Positions 24,285 through 37,410 are shown, counted from the first letter of the stretch. The stretch: DNA of 64,000 nt from Cynocephalus volans (GCF_027409185.1 NC_084463.1:69735852-69799851); one strand, 5' to 3'. Notes: generated by a model not told the origin, from the sequence alone. Numbers and translations: made by a program.

Positions 24285-24529
24285 GCATGTAGACTCTAAT
24301 AGTGAAGACGTGTAGCATTTCACAAATAAAAGAAGCAAAGCCAAGGACCTGATTTAGCACTCAGAATGGAAAGTAGCAGGAAAATATTTACTGATCCTGG
24401 CAAGAGATTAGGAAGTAGCAGTAGCGGGGAGAAATGTCAAACTTCATTGATATCCCCATGGCAGGTAGTGAAGAATATGTTAAACATAGTACATTTTAGG
24501 CCCTCCAGAAGCCAGAATGGGAAACTTGA

Positions 24530-25880
24530 TTACACGTGAAGATTACACATGAAGATCAATTGGGATTCATCCTAGGGACACACGGATGGTTCAACATATG
24601 CAAGTCAATAAATGTGATACACTGCATGATATAGATTCAATATGCCCCCCCCCAACCTTATTGAGGCTTAATTCCCATCGTTAACTATTGAGGGTGAAAA
24701 ATCATATTATGGTAATTGAAAGATGGAGCCTTAAAGAAGTGTTTAGATTGTAGGACCCTGCAGTACTGAATGGATTAAAAATGGTGGTCAGGGGCATGGT
24801 TTTGAGGTCTTTGAAAGGGGAGCACAAAGAGTCTGTCCATCTCTCTGCTCCACAATTTTTGCAATGTGATACTCTGGTGTCACTGTTGCCACCACCAAGG
24901 CTCTCAATAGATGTGTTCCCTGGACTTTGGATTTCCCAGCCTCAGAAACTGTAAGAAATAAATTTAATTTTCTTACAAATCACTTAGTTCTAAAAATTTT
25001 GTTACAAGCAAAAGAAATGGACTAATATACTACATCAACAAAAATCAAGGATAAAAACTGTATGATTATCTCAATAGACACAGAAAAAGCACTTGACAAA
25101 ATTCAACATCCCTTCATGATAGAGACACTCAACAAATTAGTTATAGAAGGAAAATATCTCAACACATTAAAAGCCATATACAAACCTACCACCACTATCA
25201 TCCTGAATGGGGAAAAGCTGAAAGCTTTTGCTTTAAGAACAGGAACAAGAGAAGGATGCCCACCCTCACCACTCCTCTTTAACAAAGTACTGGAAGTATT
25301 AGCTAAAACAAGAAAGAAAGAGAAAGAAATAAAGAGTATCCAAATGGGAAAATATGAAATCAAATTGTCCCCTGTTTGCATAATAACATGTTCCTACATA
25401 CAGAAAAACCTAAATGTCCATCAATGGATGACTGGATAAAGAAAATGTGGTATATATATACAATGAAATACTACTCAGCCATAAAAATTAATGAAATCAT
25501 GCCATTTGCAGCAACATGGATGAGCTTGAAGAAAATTACATTAAGTGAAATAATCCAAGCACAGAAAGAGAAATACCACATGTCCTCACTCAAAACTAGG
25601 AGCTAAATAAACCAATAAATGAAAAAGAAAGAAAGATGAAGCAATCATAATAACTAATTGAACTTTCAAAGGAAAGAGCAGAACTATGGTTATTAGAGGT
25701 GGGAAAGGGGGAGAGGGCAGAAGATGAGTGAGAAATTGGTAAAGAGTCACAAAAATGATTATGTTTTGTAATGAAGAATATGCTAATTATCACGATTTCA
25801 TCATCACATATCATACACAGTTACTGATATTCAACTCTGAACCCCACAAATATGTAAATCTATTACTTCTCAATAAAAAA
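24530..25880 (+). mobile_element. LINE-1 with nested LTR and internal deletion
   Basis: Sense ORF2 reverse-transcriptase region: 'gatcaattgggattcatcc', then after the LTR at 24627-25029 'atctcaatagacacagaaaaagc' and a frame with LNKVIEG-like and [16 protein letters not shown] (RT motif region). At about 25378 it jumps to the 'aaatgtccatcaatggatgac' block near the 3' end, so the middle is deleted. The tail lies near 25868-25880. A 125-codon open frame remains (25062-25439), but it is only an L1 relic. Confidence 0.75.
24627..25029 (+). mobile_element. MaLR-type solo LTR nested in L1
   Basis: It begins TGATATAGATTC and ends ATGGACTAATATA, the expected MaLR termini. It is flanked by CTGCA (24622-24626) and CTACA (25030-25034), a 5-bp target duplication with one mismatch, and the L1 reads through when it is removed. 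A late 'gtaagaaataaatttaa' gives the polyadenylation-like end. Confidence 0.75.
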
Positions 25881-25884
25881 AGAA

Positions 25885-27420
25885 AAAGAAACTAGAAAAA
25901 CAAGAAAAAATTAAACCCAAAATTGGTAGAAGGAAGAAAATAATAAATCTCAGAGCAAAAATTGATAAAATAGAGACTAAAATCACATTCCAAAGATCAA
26001 CAAAATGAAGAATTGGTACTTTAAAAAGATAAACAAAATCAGCAAACTAGAATAACCAGGACAAAAGGGAAATTCTATCTGTAGTTGTTTGAGGAAATTC
26101 CATACTGTTTCCCCTAATAGTTGTACTAATTGAGAGTCTCACCAACAATGTAGAATAATTCCCACTTCCCTGCATCCTTGCCAACATTTATTGTTCTCAA
26201 TCTTTTTGAGAATGGCCAGTCTAACTGGGGTGAGATGATACCTCAATGTGGTTTTGATTTGCATTTCTCTGATTAGTGATGTTGAGCATTTTTTCATGTA
26301 CCAGTAAGTCATTTGTATGTCTTCCTTTGAAAAATGTCTATTCAGCTCCTTCACTCATTTTTTAATTGGATTATTTTTATTTATTTATTGTTTTTTTTTA
26401 CTGTTAGTTGTTTGAGTTCTTTATATATTCTGGATGTTAATCCCATCAGACGTATAGTTTGCAAATATCTTCTCCCATTCTGTAGGTTGTCTCTCTGCTC
26501 TGTTGATTGTTTCTTTTGCTGTGCAGAAGATTTTCAGTTTGATATAATCTCATTTGTTTATTTTTTCTATTGTTGCTTGTGCTTTGGGGGTCTTATTCAT
26601 AAAGTCTATGCCCCGTCTTACTTCCTGGAGTGTTTTCCTTTAGTAATTTTATGGTTTTGTAAAACTTATAAAGCTGGACTTATATTTAAGTATTTAATCC
26701 ATTTTGAGTTGATTTTGGTATATGATGATAGGCACAGTTCAAGTTTCATTCTTTTGCATATAGAGGTCCAATTTTGCCAGCACCATTTATTGAAGAGGCA
26801 GTGGGCATATATCCAAAGGAATGGAAATCATCAGGTAGAAGGGATACCAGCACTCCCATATTCACCTCAGTTCTATTGACAACAGTCAAAATATGGAACT
26901 AACCTAAACATCCATCAATGGACTACTGGATAAGGAAAATTTTATGTATACACAATGGAATACTATTCAGCTCTAAAAAAGAGTGAAATTCTGCCATTCG
27001 TAGCAACATGGATGAGTCTGTAGAAAATCATGTTAAGTGAAATAAGCCAGACAAGGAAAGAAAAATACTGCATGCTCTCACTCATAACTGAGTGCAAAGA
27101 AAGAAGGAAAGAAATTCAGGAATTCAGGAATTCAGAAGGAAGGAAGGAAGGAAGGAAGGAAGGAAGGAAGGAAGGAAGGAAGGAAGGAAGGAAGGAAGGG
27201 AGGGAGGGAGGGAGGGAGGGAGGGAGGGAGGGAGGGAAGGAGGAGAAAAAAGAAAGAAAACATCAAAACAATATGTTGAACTTTCAGAAGGAGAGAAAAA
27301 ACCTAAGGCTACTAGAGATGGGGGAAGGCAGGGTGGGGATTTGGGGAGGGATAAGTTGGTAAAGGGCATAAAGAAAAATCATGATCTGTAATAATGAATA
27401 TGCTTATAATAAGAAATAAA
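25885..27420. mobile_element. LINE-1 pieces with inversion
   Basis: 25885-26090 is sense ORF2. About 26090-26800 is antisense ORF2 ('ggccagtctaactggggtgagatgat', 'ttgagttctttatatattctgg'). About 26800-27120 is sense 3' ORF2, followed by a microsatellite and then sense 3' UTR to about 27420. The antisense-to-sense switch near 26800 fits a second twin-primed insertion. Long open frames here are antisense shadows. Confidence 0.7.
27137..27240. repeat. (GGAA)n to (GGGA)n microsatellite
   Basis: About 15 GAAG units turn abruptly into about ten GGGA units, inside an L1 3' UTR. All six frames stay open across it, giving low-complexity KEGR/EGG-type or LPS-type peptides that are not genes. Confidence 0.95.
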
Positions 27421-29880
27421 AATTTTAAAAATTTTTGGAAAACTCAAATGAATAAAATAAGAAATGAAAAAGAAGACATACTAATATTTGAAAAGGAAAG
27501 GATTCTTCCAAATTTATTTTACAAGGCTGGCATCATTCTAAAACTGGGCAAGGAGATAAGAAAAGCAAAAACAAAAACAAAAAAGCTATGGGCCAATATC
27601 CCCAATGAACATATATGCAAACATTTTCAACAAGATAATAGCAATCCAAATTCAACATAAATATGTAAAAAGATCCTTAACTATGACTAATTGAGAAATA
27701 TCCTAGAGATGCAAAGATGGGTCAACATATACAAATCAATAAGTGTGATACATTACATTAACCAAATAAAGACAAAAATGATATGATCATTTCAATAGAC
27801 ACAGAGAAAGCATTTGACAAAACTCAACATCCCTTCATGATAAAAACTGTCAACAAATTAGCTATAGAAGTTATGTACATCAACACAATAAAGACCATAC
27901 ATGGCAAACCTACAGCTAAGATCATACTAAATGGAGAAAAGCCAAAAGATTTTCTTCTAATATCAGGAACAAGACAAGGATGTCCACTTTCATCACTCCT
28001 ATTCAACATAGCTCTGGAAGTCCTAGCTAGAGAAATGAGGCAGAAGAAATAAATGATACCCAAACTGGAAAAGAGAAAGATTGTCCTTGTTTTCAGATGA
28101 CATAATTTTTATATAGAAAACACTAAAGATTCCCAAAAAAATGCTTTTAGAAGTATTAAACAAATTTAGAAAGGACAAAGTTAGCAGCATTTCTATATGT
28201 TAATAGTGAACTGTCTGAAACAGAAATTAAGAAAATTTTATTTGTGATAGCAACAACAACAACAAAAGATACTTAGTAATAAACTTAACCAAGAAAGCCA
28301 AAAAAGAAAAAAATCTCTACACCAAAAACTACGAAACATTACTGAAAGAATTTGAAGACACATATAAATGGAAAGATATTCCATGTTCATGGATTGAGAG
28401 AATTAACATTGTTAAAATGACCATATTACCTAGAGAGATCCACATATTTAATGCAATCCCTATTAAAATACCCATAACATTATTCACAAATATTTTTTAA
28501 AAATACTAAAATTCATACTATACCACAAATACCCTGAACAACCAAAGCAATCTCTAGTAAAAAGAACAAACCTGAAGGCATCACACTACCTGACCTTAAA
28601 ATACTACAAAGCTACAGTAACCAAACAGCATGGTACCAGCATAAAAATAGACACACAGCTCAATGGAATACAAAAGAGAGCACAGAAATAAATCCACATA
28701 CCTACAGCCAAATGATATTTGACAAATATGCCAAGAACATACATTGGGGAAAAAGGCAGTTTCTTCAATAAACGGTGCTCAGAAAATTGGATAGACACAC
28801 ACAGAAGAATAAATCCAGACCTTACCTCTCACCTTATACAAAAATCAACTCAAAATGGCTTAAAGACATAAATGTAAAACCCAAAACTATGAAACTATAA
28901 GTAAACATGGGGGAAACTATTTATGATCTTGGGGCGGGGCAAGGACTGTTAAAATAAGACCTCGACAGCACAGGAAAGAAAAGAAAAAATAAATGTGATT
29001 ACATCAGCCTGAAAAGATTTTGCAGAACAAACAAAACAATTAAGAGTGAAAAGACAACCTACAAAATGGGAAAAAATATTTGCAAAGTATACATCTGACA
29101 AGGCATTAATATGCAGAATAATAAGAAACTTAAACAACTCAAAAATTTTAAAATAGTACTACCATATGATCAGCAATTTCACCACTGTGTATATGTCCAA
29201 AGCAAATGAAACCAGTATGTCCAAGAGCTACCTGCATCCCCATGTTATTTGCAGTACAATTTACAATAGCCAAGATATGGAATCACCCCAGTGTCCAACA
29301 GCAGATAAATGGATAAAGAAAATGTGGTATATATCCACAATGTAATACTATTCAGCCATAAAAAAGAATGAAATCCTGTCATTTGGGACAACATGGGTGG
29401 ACCTGAAAGACATTATGTTAAGTGAAATAAGTCAGGCACAAAAAGACAAATACTGCATAATTTTACTCTTACATGGAATCAAAAAAATTTTTTTAAAAAA
29501 GAGTTGATATCACAGAACCAGAATGTAGAACAGTGGTTACCAGAGACTGGGGAGAGGAAGGGGGAATAAAGAAAGACAGGTGGGTCAGTGGGAACAGAGT
29601 TACAATTAGATAGAGGGATAAATTCTACTTTTCTATTGCACAGCAGGGTTATGATGGTTAACAGTAAGGTATTATATACTGCAAACTAGCTAAAAGAGAG
29701 GCCCTTGAATGTTCACAGCATAGAGAAATTATAAATACATGCGGCAATGGACCCACTAAATACCCTGATTTGATCATTATGAAACATATCAAGCATCAAA
29801 ACATCAAATGGTACCCCATAAATATGTAAAATTTTAATGTGTCAATAAAACAAACTAAAATAAAAGTTAAAAAAAGAATT
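27421..29880 (+). mobile_element. LINE-1, 5'-truncated, with internal deletion
   Basis: Sense ORF2 from the RT region ('atcatttcaatagacacag', peptide [20 protein letters not shown]) to the 3' end near 29880 ('catcaaatggtaccccataaatatg'). A gap near 29130 skips several hundred bases of the usual ORF2 end. Frames are broken by many stops. Confidence 0.8.
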
Positions 29881-30390
29881 ATACTTATTTAAAGGATGAC
29901 AATTACTGAGGTAATACAGTCTAATAACTTTAATTAAAATAAACTGAGGCCTAGATATCGAAAATAGAAATTAAGTTTCCTTGTTCCTAAACAAGTGTCC
30001 TTTCCTTTAAAACATCTTTCCCATTCCAGCATATAAAGAGCAAGTTAATTTATCAGAATAGGAATGCAAAGGATCCCAGGCTGTAAACTGAGGACTGGTA
30101 GAGCCTAGAATATTAGTGAGGACTTAGGATACAAATTCTAGGGTGCAGGGTCACAACAAAGAGGAATTATATGAATTTTAAGGTCTTTGAAGAATGGCTC
30201 CTTTCCCCTTTAAGAAATTTAAGACAAAAGATGAAGGATTTGGTGTTAAAATAAATTAGGAGAACAGAAAGCCTCCTACAGAAGAAGAGAGAGTAGCCCT
30301 GATGAGGATTTTCATAAAGAGTCATAGAGGTAAAGATTTCTCAGATTAAGGCTTTGGGAAGTTACAACTTAATGGTGGGGGTGGAGGGGA

Positions 30391-30423
<33 letters not shown>

Positions 30424-31068
30424 TAGATAGATAGATAGATCCTTCAGAGAACTTTCTGAGTTGAGATCAGGAATTGTGCTCCAGCAGCCAATCCGGGTAT
30501 CAAAGTTTAGGAAATGATTAGGGTATGAAAGGTCAAGCCAGAAATCAGTTTGGGGATAGGTTATGAGATCAATATCAGTGGCAATGGGTGTCTCAGTGGT
30601 CAAATAAATAGAAAGGCTTTAGCGGTCAAGTCTCTAAGGACCAGAGTTGGGGTTTGAGCTTCAAGGGTCTTAAATTTTGAGATCAGCCCTTGGCTAAGAT
30701 TGAGAGTGGACAATTCCAAGGTCAAGTTCTCCAGTGAGTTGACTCTGAAAGATGATTTACCATCCTGATCTGGTGATCAGAGAAGGAGATGACAGGAGGT
30801 AATGCATCCTGAAAAACCTTGGGTTTGAAGAGCTTCTTTCAAGGTAAAGGTGAAGCTGTTGACCTAGGGGTCACAGCAAAGAGATGGTGTGGCCCAGGTG
30901 ATCCTTGAAATATCTGAGGGCTAGATCTCATTTGCAGTTGATAAAGCTCTCCTTCCCTTATAACTTCACCAACATTCGCAACTCAGGTATCTTCACTGTG
31001 GTCCACAGTGCAATGTATTTTCTTGAAAGAGGAAGAGGTAGGCCATCAAACACTCATTTTATTTTCAG
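29881..31068. other. Spacer without a recognised gene
   Basis: Mostly unique sequence upstream of the psi-B exon. It holds a GATA/GACA microsatellite at 30391-30440. I looked for remnants of caspase exons 3 to 8 here and saw none that I could support. Confidence 0.5.
30391..30440. repeat. (GATA)n(GACA)n microsatellite
   Basis: GATA units, then GACA units, then GATA units again. Confidence 0.9.
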
Positions 31069-31166
31069 GCACATGATAATTTGAAGAACTAGGTATGAAG
31101 GCATAGATGCCAAAAATTGAAATATTATCCAAAACGAAATATTTTTACCATCTCACAGACAATTAA
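31069..31166 (+). pseudogene. Decayed caspase terminal exon psi-B
   Basis: After an acceptor (attttcag) the DNA aligns over its full length with the caspase terminal exon: 'tttgaagaactaggtatgaaggc' against 'tttgaagaaccaggtgtaaaagc' of psi-A, and an end at 'acaattaa'. One base is missing near the start (98 instead of 99 nt), and 'ctag' and 'atag' create stops. It probably belongs to the gene unit that begins with the CARD18-like exons, which suggests that unit was once a complete caspase. Confidence 0.75.
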
Positions 31167-31679
31167 ACATAGTATCAATAGCTAGTTTTGAAACTTACAT
31201 AAACAACTGCAGTAGAAGATGTAGTTTGTGATAAATTGGACCTAATACACCACCAGTGGTCTGGCAATGATTGCATTTAGCTGCTGTTTTTTTCTTGTGT
31301 TTTCCTGTCATCAGTTTAAAAAAAAAACAAAAAAAACTTAAAGCAATGATAGTTTTTGTATTGATAAGGGCATTACTTTTGAGTAGTTATTTATTCATGC
31401 ATACCAATGAATAAATTTTTATCGCACACACATTGTTATCCATCAGTGGAAATAATCTGATCCTGATTCAGCAGGGATGGCTAGCTACAGAGAATCAAGA
31501 TCTTTGATCAATTGAATGCACTGGTATCTTTAAATAACTCTGATCTGTAATTATCATGATGTACCCTTGGATATGTTGACAGTGGTATGATTGTTACCTA
31601 TTCAAATATGTTTCCACAATGCAGCCTACAGGCACTCAAAACCTTACTTCAATTACCGAATTGAGACATTTCTTCAATT

Positions 31680-31900
31680 TCTCATCCTGACAGTAGAATC
31701 TTTCTCTGGTCAAAACCTTTTCAAATGCATGTGTGTACATTGATTTCAGTCAACAATTAATTTATACATATCAATAGTTATCATCATATCTAGGAAACTT
31801 ACATACATTTTAGTAGAGTTTGAATTACTCACACACTTAATATTTATATTCTGAAATCAAGTCAGAATGGCAATTACTAAGCCACCTAATTTTGCCATCT
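31680..31900 (+). repeat. Spacer segment paralogous to 14,500-14,900
   Basis: It shares 'ctctggtcaaaa..cctt..caaat' and 'aattacta..ccacctaa' in the same order with the psi-A/CARD18 spacer, at equivalent positions between a terminal-exon remnant and an exon 6 remnant. Confidence 0.6.
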
Positions 31901-32436
31901 AGTATGTCATAAATCACCAGTTATAGAGATTATCAGTCCAGAAGAATACTCATCATCACTTATGTCAAAATTTGTTGTTTGGGGTAATGTTGCTGCACAC
32001 AACTACAAGCTTCTCTTTGCAATTTCCTTGTAGTTCTTGAACACAAAAGACAGTTGCTGTTTGCAGACTAATAGTGCAGAATAAGGCTATTGTTATTTCA
32101 AGAAATGGTTTAACGTAGCTTTTGCAAAGCTTCTCCTTTCTCCTTCATTTTTGCGGTAAATTACAATACAGCTTTTCTGGACTAGAAGCAAATTTGCCTG
32201 TTCTTCAAGTTTGCAAGTTTGTTATTTCTTGCTATATTCCAATAAAATATAAAGTTATAACTTTTGAGTGCTTTAATGGGAAATACAATTGTCCAAAGGA
32301 AATACATAATTAGAACCTTGAGATTAGAGGAGAGGATTTGCTAATTTAAGACTCATTTACAGTTTCTTCAATTTGCTTTAGTGAGCAAGCTGTATTTCAG
32401 CTGAATCTGAATTCAGTGGCTCTAGAATCTTTTGAA

Positions 32437-32810
32437 GATATGACTACAGAGCTAAATTATTTGTTGCCTGTCCAGAATCTTGGATTGCTGTTGGTAACTT
32501 TTCTTGTGTTTATTTCTTATAACATCTTAGAGAATATTAGTGTAAAGAAGCATTCAAAGGTGTGTTCTCAAACTTAAATACGCAAATAAGCTACCTGGTC
32601 ATCTTGTTAAAATGCCAACCCAAGTTTCTGCATTTCTAATGAGCTACAGGTAAATCCAATGCTGCTGGAATAAGAATGAATCATGGATATCGAGGATTTA
32701 GTGGATATTCCAAACTTGTTGCAACTCAGTCTACCAAATCTGAGGCACCTGGAAGCGTTCCTCATTTTAAGGACAAACTGAAAGTCATCATCATCCAGAA
32801 CCACTATTGG
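32437..32810 (+). pseudogene. Decayed caspase-1-like exon 6 psi-D, split by a DNA transposon
   Basis: The left half (32437-32560) keeps an open frame: DMTTELNYLLPVQNL, then TFLVFISYNILENI, then VKKHSK. This matches the start of CASP1 exon 6 (DMTTEL and TFLVFMSHGI), with the catalytic His changed to Tyr. A MER5-like element (32561-32670) follows. The right half (to 32810) ends FKDKLKVIIIQ, then 'aaccactattggg', where QACRG is expected, then an intact GTGAGTGCT donor identical to that of CASP1. The active-site Cys is gone. It is the counterpart of psi-C. Confidence 0.82.
32561..32670 (+). mobile_element. MER5-like hAT non-autonomous DNA element
   Basis: The block 'tgttctcaaacttaaa' to 'ctgcatttctaatgagctac' and 'ccaatgctgctgg' matches the MER5A/B pattern. 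It interrupts caspase-homologous sequence, so it inserted after that exon had been duplicated. Confidence 0.7.
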
Positions 32811-35800
32811 GTGAGTGCTGTGTTGCTTTATTGCAGGGGACGTAACAAAGTTGGAAATTCCTTGCTGTCGCTGAGTGTTCTTCACTGGATCCAGTGGTAC
32901 TTGCAGCCTGAAGGAGGGAAAGCAATGTTTCCAGTGCCTTGGGACCTTCTTTTACTGAATTTATCTTACTATCAAGGTATCAAGTAACTGAGCAACTTGC
33001 AGATTAATGTTTAATTCAATATTTTACTGGTGGACAATGACTTTGTTATATCTGTTTTCAAAGTCTATTGTGCTAAATGACTAATTAGCATCGTTTTCAG
33101 GAAAACCAGAATGTAACCTTGCCTCTTGTGGGAGGGTGAGGAAGCAGGTTGTGAGTTAGTGTGTGTGCGTGTGAGTGTGAGAGAGAGAGAGAGAGAGAGA
33201 GAGGCACAGTAGGAACACAGAAAGAGGAACAGTAGCGGGTAATGATGGGGAAGAAAGGAGAATATGATAAAACAGAAAATATGAGGATGATCACACCAAC
33301 ATTTACTTCTTTTCGGTGGCTAATAAGCAATATAAACAATCTGTTCTGTGAAAGAATACGAAGAACTCACTAGAACACCAGTGAATATGTCTTTACTGCC
33401 CCAGGTGATATTAATAAAGCTCATAGGAGTAAGGCTTTTTTCAGTTTCCTAGATAGTTTTGATGATTTGAGACCACTAATATCCAGACTTCAATAAATCC
33501 AGAAATTCAAGGAGCAGGAGGCCATGCAATATGCAGACCTAAGTGAAGAAGTTTAGACAGCTCAAATAGGGGTCTTAGTGTTTGCAGTGATTTTCACATA
33601 TTATTTTATGTATTCCTCCCTATGCTATCTCACGTTCCACTTACCCATTGAAAATAATCCTACATATATGACCCCTGCCACATGAACTTTACCTGTCATT
33701 TGATGATCTCTTCAAGGACAAGGAGAAAAATAACAGAGGAATATCTAGAGTCCCCTCAGACAAAAGCAAAACAAAACAAAACACAAAAAACAAAAAGCCT
33801 ATAGTCTGAATAGGCAGACAAGATAGATAATTAAGGATTACTCAGTAGCTCAGTCCACCTAAAGTTAGTGATTCAACATTGTGGAGAGCAGTGAGAGCTG
33901 ACAGGTCTGATAAGATATACAAGGAACACAGTCGCAAGGCTTTTAAAGCTCAAGTAAGAAGGTTGCACTGAGAAGCATTCATATGCTAAAAATACATAAA
34001 TCTAACACTCTGCTTAGACTGGATTTTTAGAATTAAACTTACCTGGATATATATCCAAATCTACTTCCAGCCCGTACTTGTTATTATTTGTGTGATCATA
34101 TGTGTTATTAATCTTAGCTATATAGTTTTTTATCTGCGAGGTGGGTTAATGCTGTCAATCTCATAGTGTAGTAAAAATTATATCACATGATACACATAGG
34201 AATTTAAGCATAGTGATTTCCACATAGAAAGTGCTCAGTAAAGATGACAATGATAAAGTTGATGATGATAATGTCTCAATTTGGATGCCCCTAAAAACAG
34301 AGACAGAGTCAAGATCTTGAGTGCAGGTAGTTTATTTGAACAGTGTTCCCAAGAAGCAGAAGTGAGGGAGTAGGGAAAAGAGATGAGAGGAAGATAATCC
34401 CCAAAGAGTTGCATTAATAAATTCATTACTGCTTTGAGCAAACAGGTTTCAATCTCTCTGGGGGATCCTCTGCAATCATGTAGAACCTACCTTACTAGAA
34501 GATGAGAAATTGGGGACATTCGTCAACTGACTACTGCCACCCATTGGCTGAAATTTGCCTCCACAGTCAGGCTCTCCCCTCTGAAATGTCTACCTGCATG
34601 CACACAGCTGAGCAGCCCTCAGCACTTTGGTGAACATCTCCAGAGAGCACAGCAGAAAGAACGTGAGGCACAGAGGCTTAATGTGGGACACCAGCCACAA
34701 GACAGGAATTCTGCACCATGGCAGCACTAAAATTACATGGGGTGTGGCATGTGATGATAACGGTTTTCTCAGATTCATACTGCAAATTAATATCGCATAC
34801 TACGTTGCTAAGGATACTTATGTTATATTCTTCATACCTTAAGTTTATTTATTTTTGTTAATCAATATAATTAGTACGTCATTCCACCCTACCCCACCCG
34901 GAAATGGGTGCATTTGCTCACTCCTTTGATCTCCTTATGGAAACATGTTGTTTTTCTCATAAGAAAACTTCTCTTATTCTGCTAGCATTATAGACACTTG
35001 AAGAATTATATTAAAGTAATAAATAACATTAATGGATGTCTGCTGTTCAACAGGTATTATTGGTTTCCAGACATTATATTTAGTCCAACAGCTTCTCTAA
35101 GGCAGGTGTTTTACAGGTAGAGAAATTTCAGGTGGATAATTATCAGGCTAATCATTACACCAGTGTAAAGTGTTAAGAATAATAATGACTGCTGATTATT
35201 AATAACAATAATCTTATAAGTTCTGGCCTCTAACCTCCCCAGCAGAGGCCACAGAAATCAATACCCCATAAGCTTGGCAGGGAACACACATTAAGTTAAC
35301 CAGGTTAGGTGGGGACAGAGAAAATGGGAGAACATATGAACGTAGGAATGCAGCATCGGAGACTCAGTTCTAGGTAATGATTGCCATATGGAAATTCAGG
35401 CAAGATAGCCATGCAATACAACATTCTACGTGCAATCTCACAATTTTAACTTGTGGTAAATAATTCAATGTTAAAAGAAATCACATTTGTGAGGGTCAAG
35501 AAAAATACATCTGTGCTGATGATGGAGTCTGTGGGTCACCAATTTTTGATCTCTGTTGTAACCCCACTACTGGATTATAAATCCATGAGGCTGAGATTGC
35601 TCCTCATTCACTTGGATAAATACTCAATCTCTCCAAGTCTCCGTTTTCTCATCTGCAAAGTGGAATGCCTGTATTCATTTCCTAGGGCCCTCATGCCACA
35701 TTGCCACATGCTGGGAGGCTTGAAATGGAAAGTATTCTCTAGTAGTTCTGGAGGCCAGAACTCTGAAAGCAAGTAAGACCGTGCTGTCTCTCCTAGCTCT

Positions 35801-37249
35801 GGTTGTCCCTGACAGCCCCTGGGGTCCCTTGCTTGCAGCTGCTTCCGTCAGCATATTGCTGCCTTCCCCCGTCTTCTGCGTCTTGACGTGTTCTTCTCCT
35901 GCCTGTCTTTGTCCTCGAGTCTTTCTTTTTATAAGGAAACCAGACATATTGAATTAAGGGCTTACCTTACTCCAGTATGATCCCGTCTTAGCTAATTGTA
36001 TCTGCAAAGACCCTGAAGATCACCCTTGGGAGTTCTGATTGGGTAATCTGTGGTGAGCATAAATATCAATATTTTCCAAAAGTTTGACTAGCAGACAAAT
36101 ATAGATGAAGTACTTATTCAAGTGCCTACCTCTTGTTAAATACTCAATACAAAATAACAACTTTAGAGGCATGTTAATATGACTCTCTTACTTAAGAAGC
36201 CACATTATCTCCCTACTGCCTGTCACATCAGTTTCAATTGCTCATTGAGGCTGACAGTCATAAATCATCATAATCCGAACCCAGTCTATCTTTCAAAACT
36301 TATTTCCCACTGATCCCAAACCAGCTTCTTTTGACTCAAGCAAATTTTTTTTAAAAATTTTTTTCCTCCCTCCTATGACTCTGGCCTCTGAACTTTGTTC
36401 ATATTATTCTCTGTCACTGGATTGCACTGGACTCACATCTCTACTCTTTAGAGATTAAAAACAAAAAAAAAATTGTGAACTTTGCAGTAAAGGAATCAAA
36501 TTACACTTTGCACTCACAGACCATTGCCATTGAGAAAGAAACATCTACTTTGAGCCTCAATTTAGTGATCTTTAACATTGAATATTATTAATAATTTCCC
36601 AGCATTGTTGAGTGGGTAGCAGGATCTATCTCAGCACCTAGAACACAGGAATGACCCAGTAAATTAGTTACCTTCTCTCCCCTCCCGTTATCAGTCCAGA
36701 AACCATCCCTCCTGCAGGTACAGCATGTTTTGCCATCCTCAACAGCCTTACCTGCTTGCTCCAGGCTAGTTCATTGACTTTTGTTTGATTTCTCATCACA
36801 TTTTTATGTATACCCTCTTTTATTGCCATTATAATTATTCTCTATGCTTATGCTTATACTTGATCTTCTCCAAATTATCTTCAGTTCCATAAGAGCAGGT
36901 GCATAATCCTATCCTCTGCTGACATACTCTATATTTCCCAGTGCAGTGCCAGCTAGAAGGGTAGCAAACCACACAGAGCAAAGATTGTGGGGAGGGGGGA
37001 AGGCTGGCTTCTCACTCAAGTTCTGCAACTTGTGCTTGCCAAGTCTTTGATCCAACTTTTTACCAGGACTTCTTATTCACAATATGAAATTAATGCTTAC
37101 CTAACCTGTCTAACCTACACAGTTGTGATAAGCCATGAAATAAAGCAAATGAAAAATTTAGGAATACTTTACTTGGAAGTATATTTTGACATTACCTTGT
37201 TTCTGGAAAATAGCTCATAACTACTATAGATGGGAGATACTGTGGCATG

Positions 37250-37410
37250 GTCTTTACACCTGTCATTTCATCCTATAAAGTAAGAATGATCATAAGCCTT
37301 CTCACACAGATGAGAAAATGGAGGCATAGAGACATTACCTAACTTGTCCAAGATCTGCAACTAATAAAATGGAAGTCAATCCAGTACTATTAGATCTCAA
37401 AGTCCATGTT
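37250..37410. repeat. MIR-like SINE remnant
   Basis: Core pattern: 'cacagatgagaaaatggaggcatagagac' then 'cttgtccaagatctgcaactaat'. Confidence 0.6.

Noticed and set aside
25062-25439. 125-codon frame with reverse-transcriptase-like peptide
   Set aside because: It is an L1 ORF2 relic crossing a deletion, not a separate gene or retron.
26334-26879. 181-codon + strand frame
   Set aside because: Antisense of L1 ORF2 running into the inverted junction near 26,800.
27030-27391. Frames with KEGR and EGGR repeats
   Set aside because: Translation of the GGAA/GGGA microsatellite, which is open in all frames.
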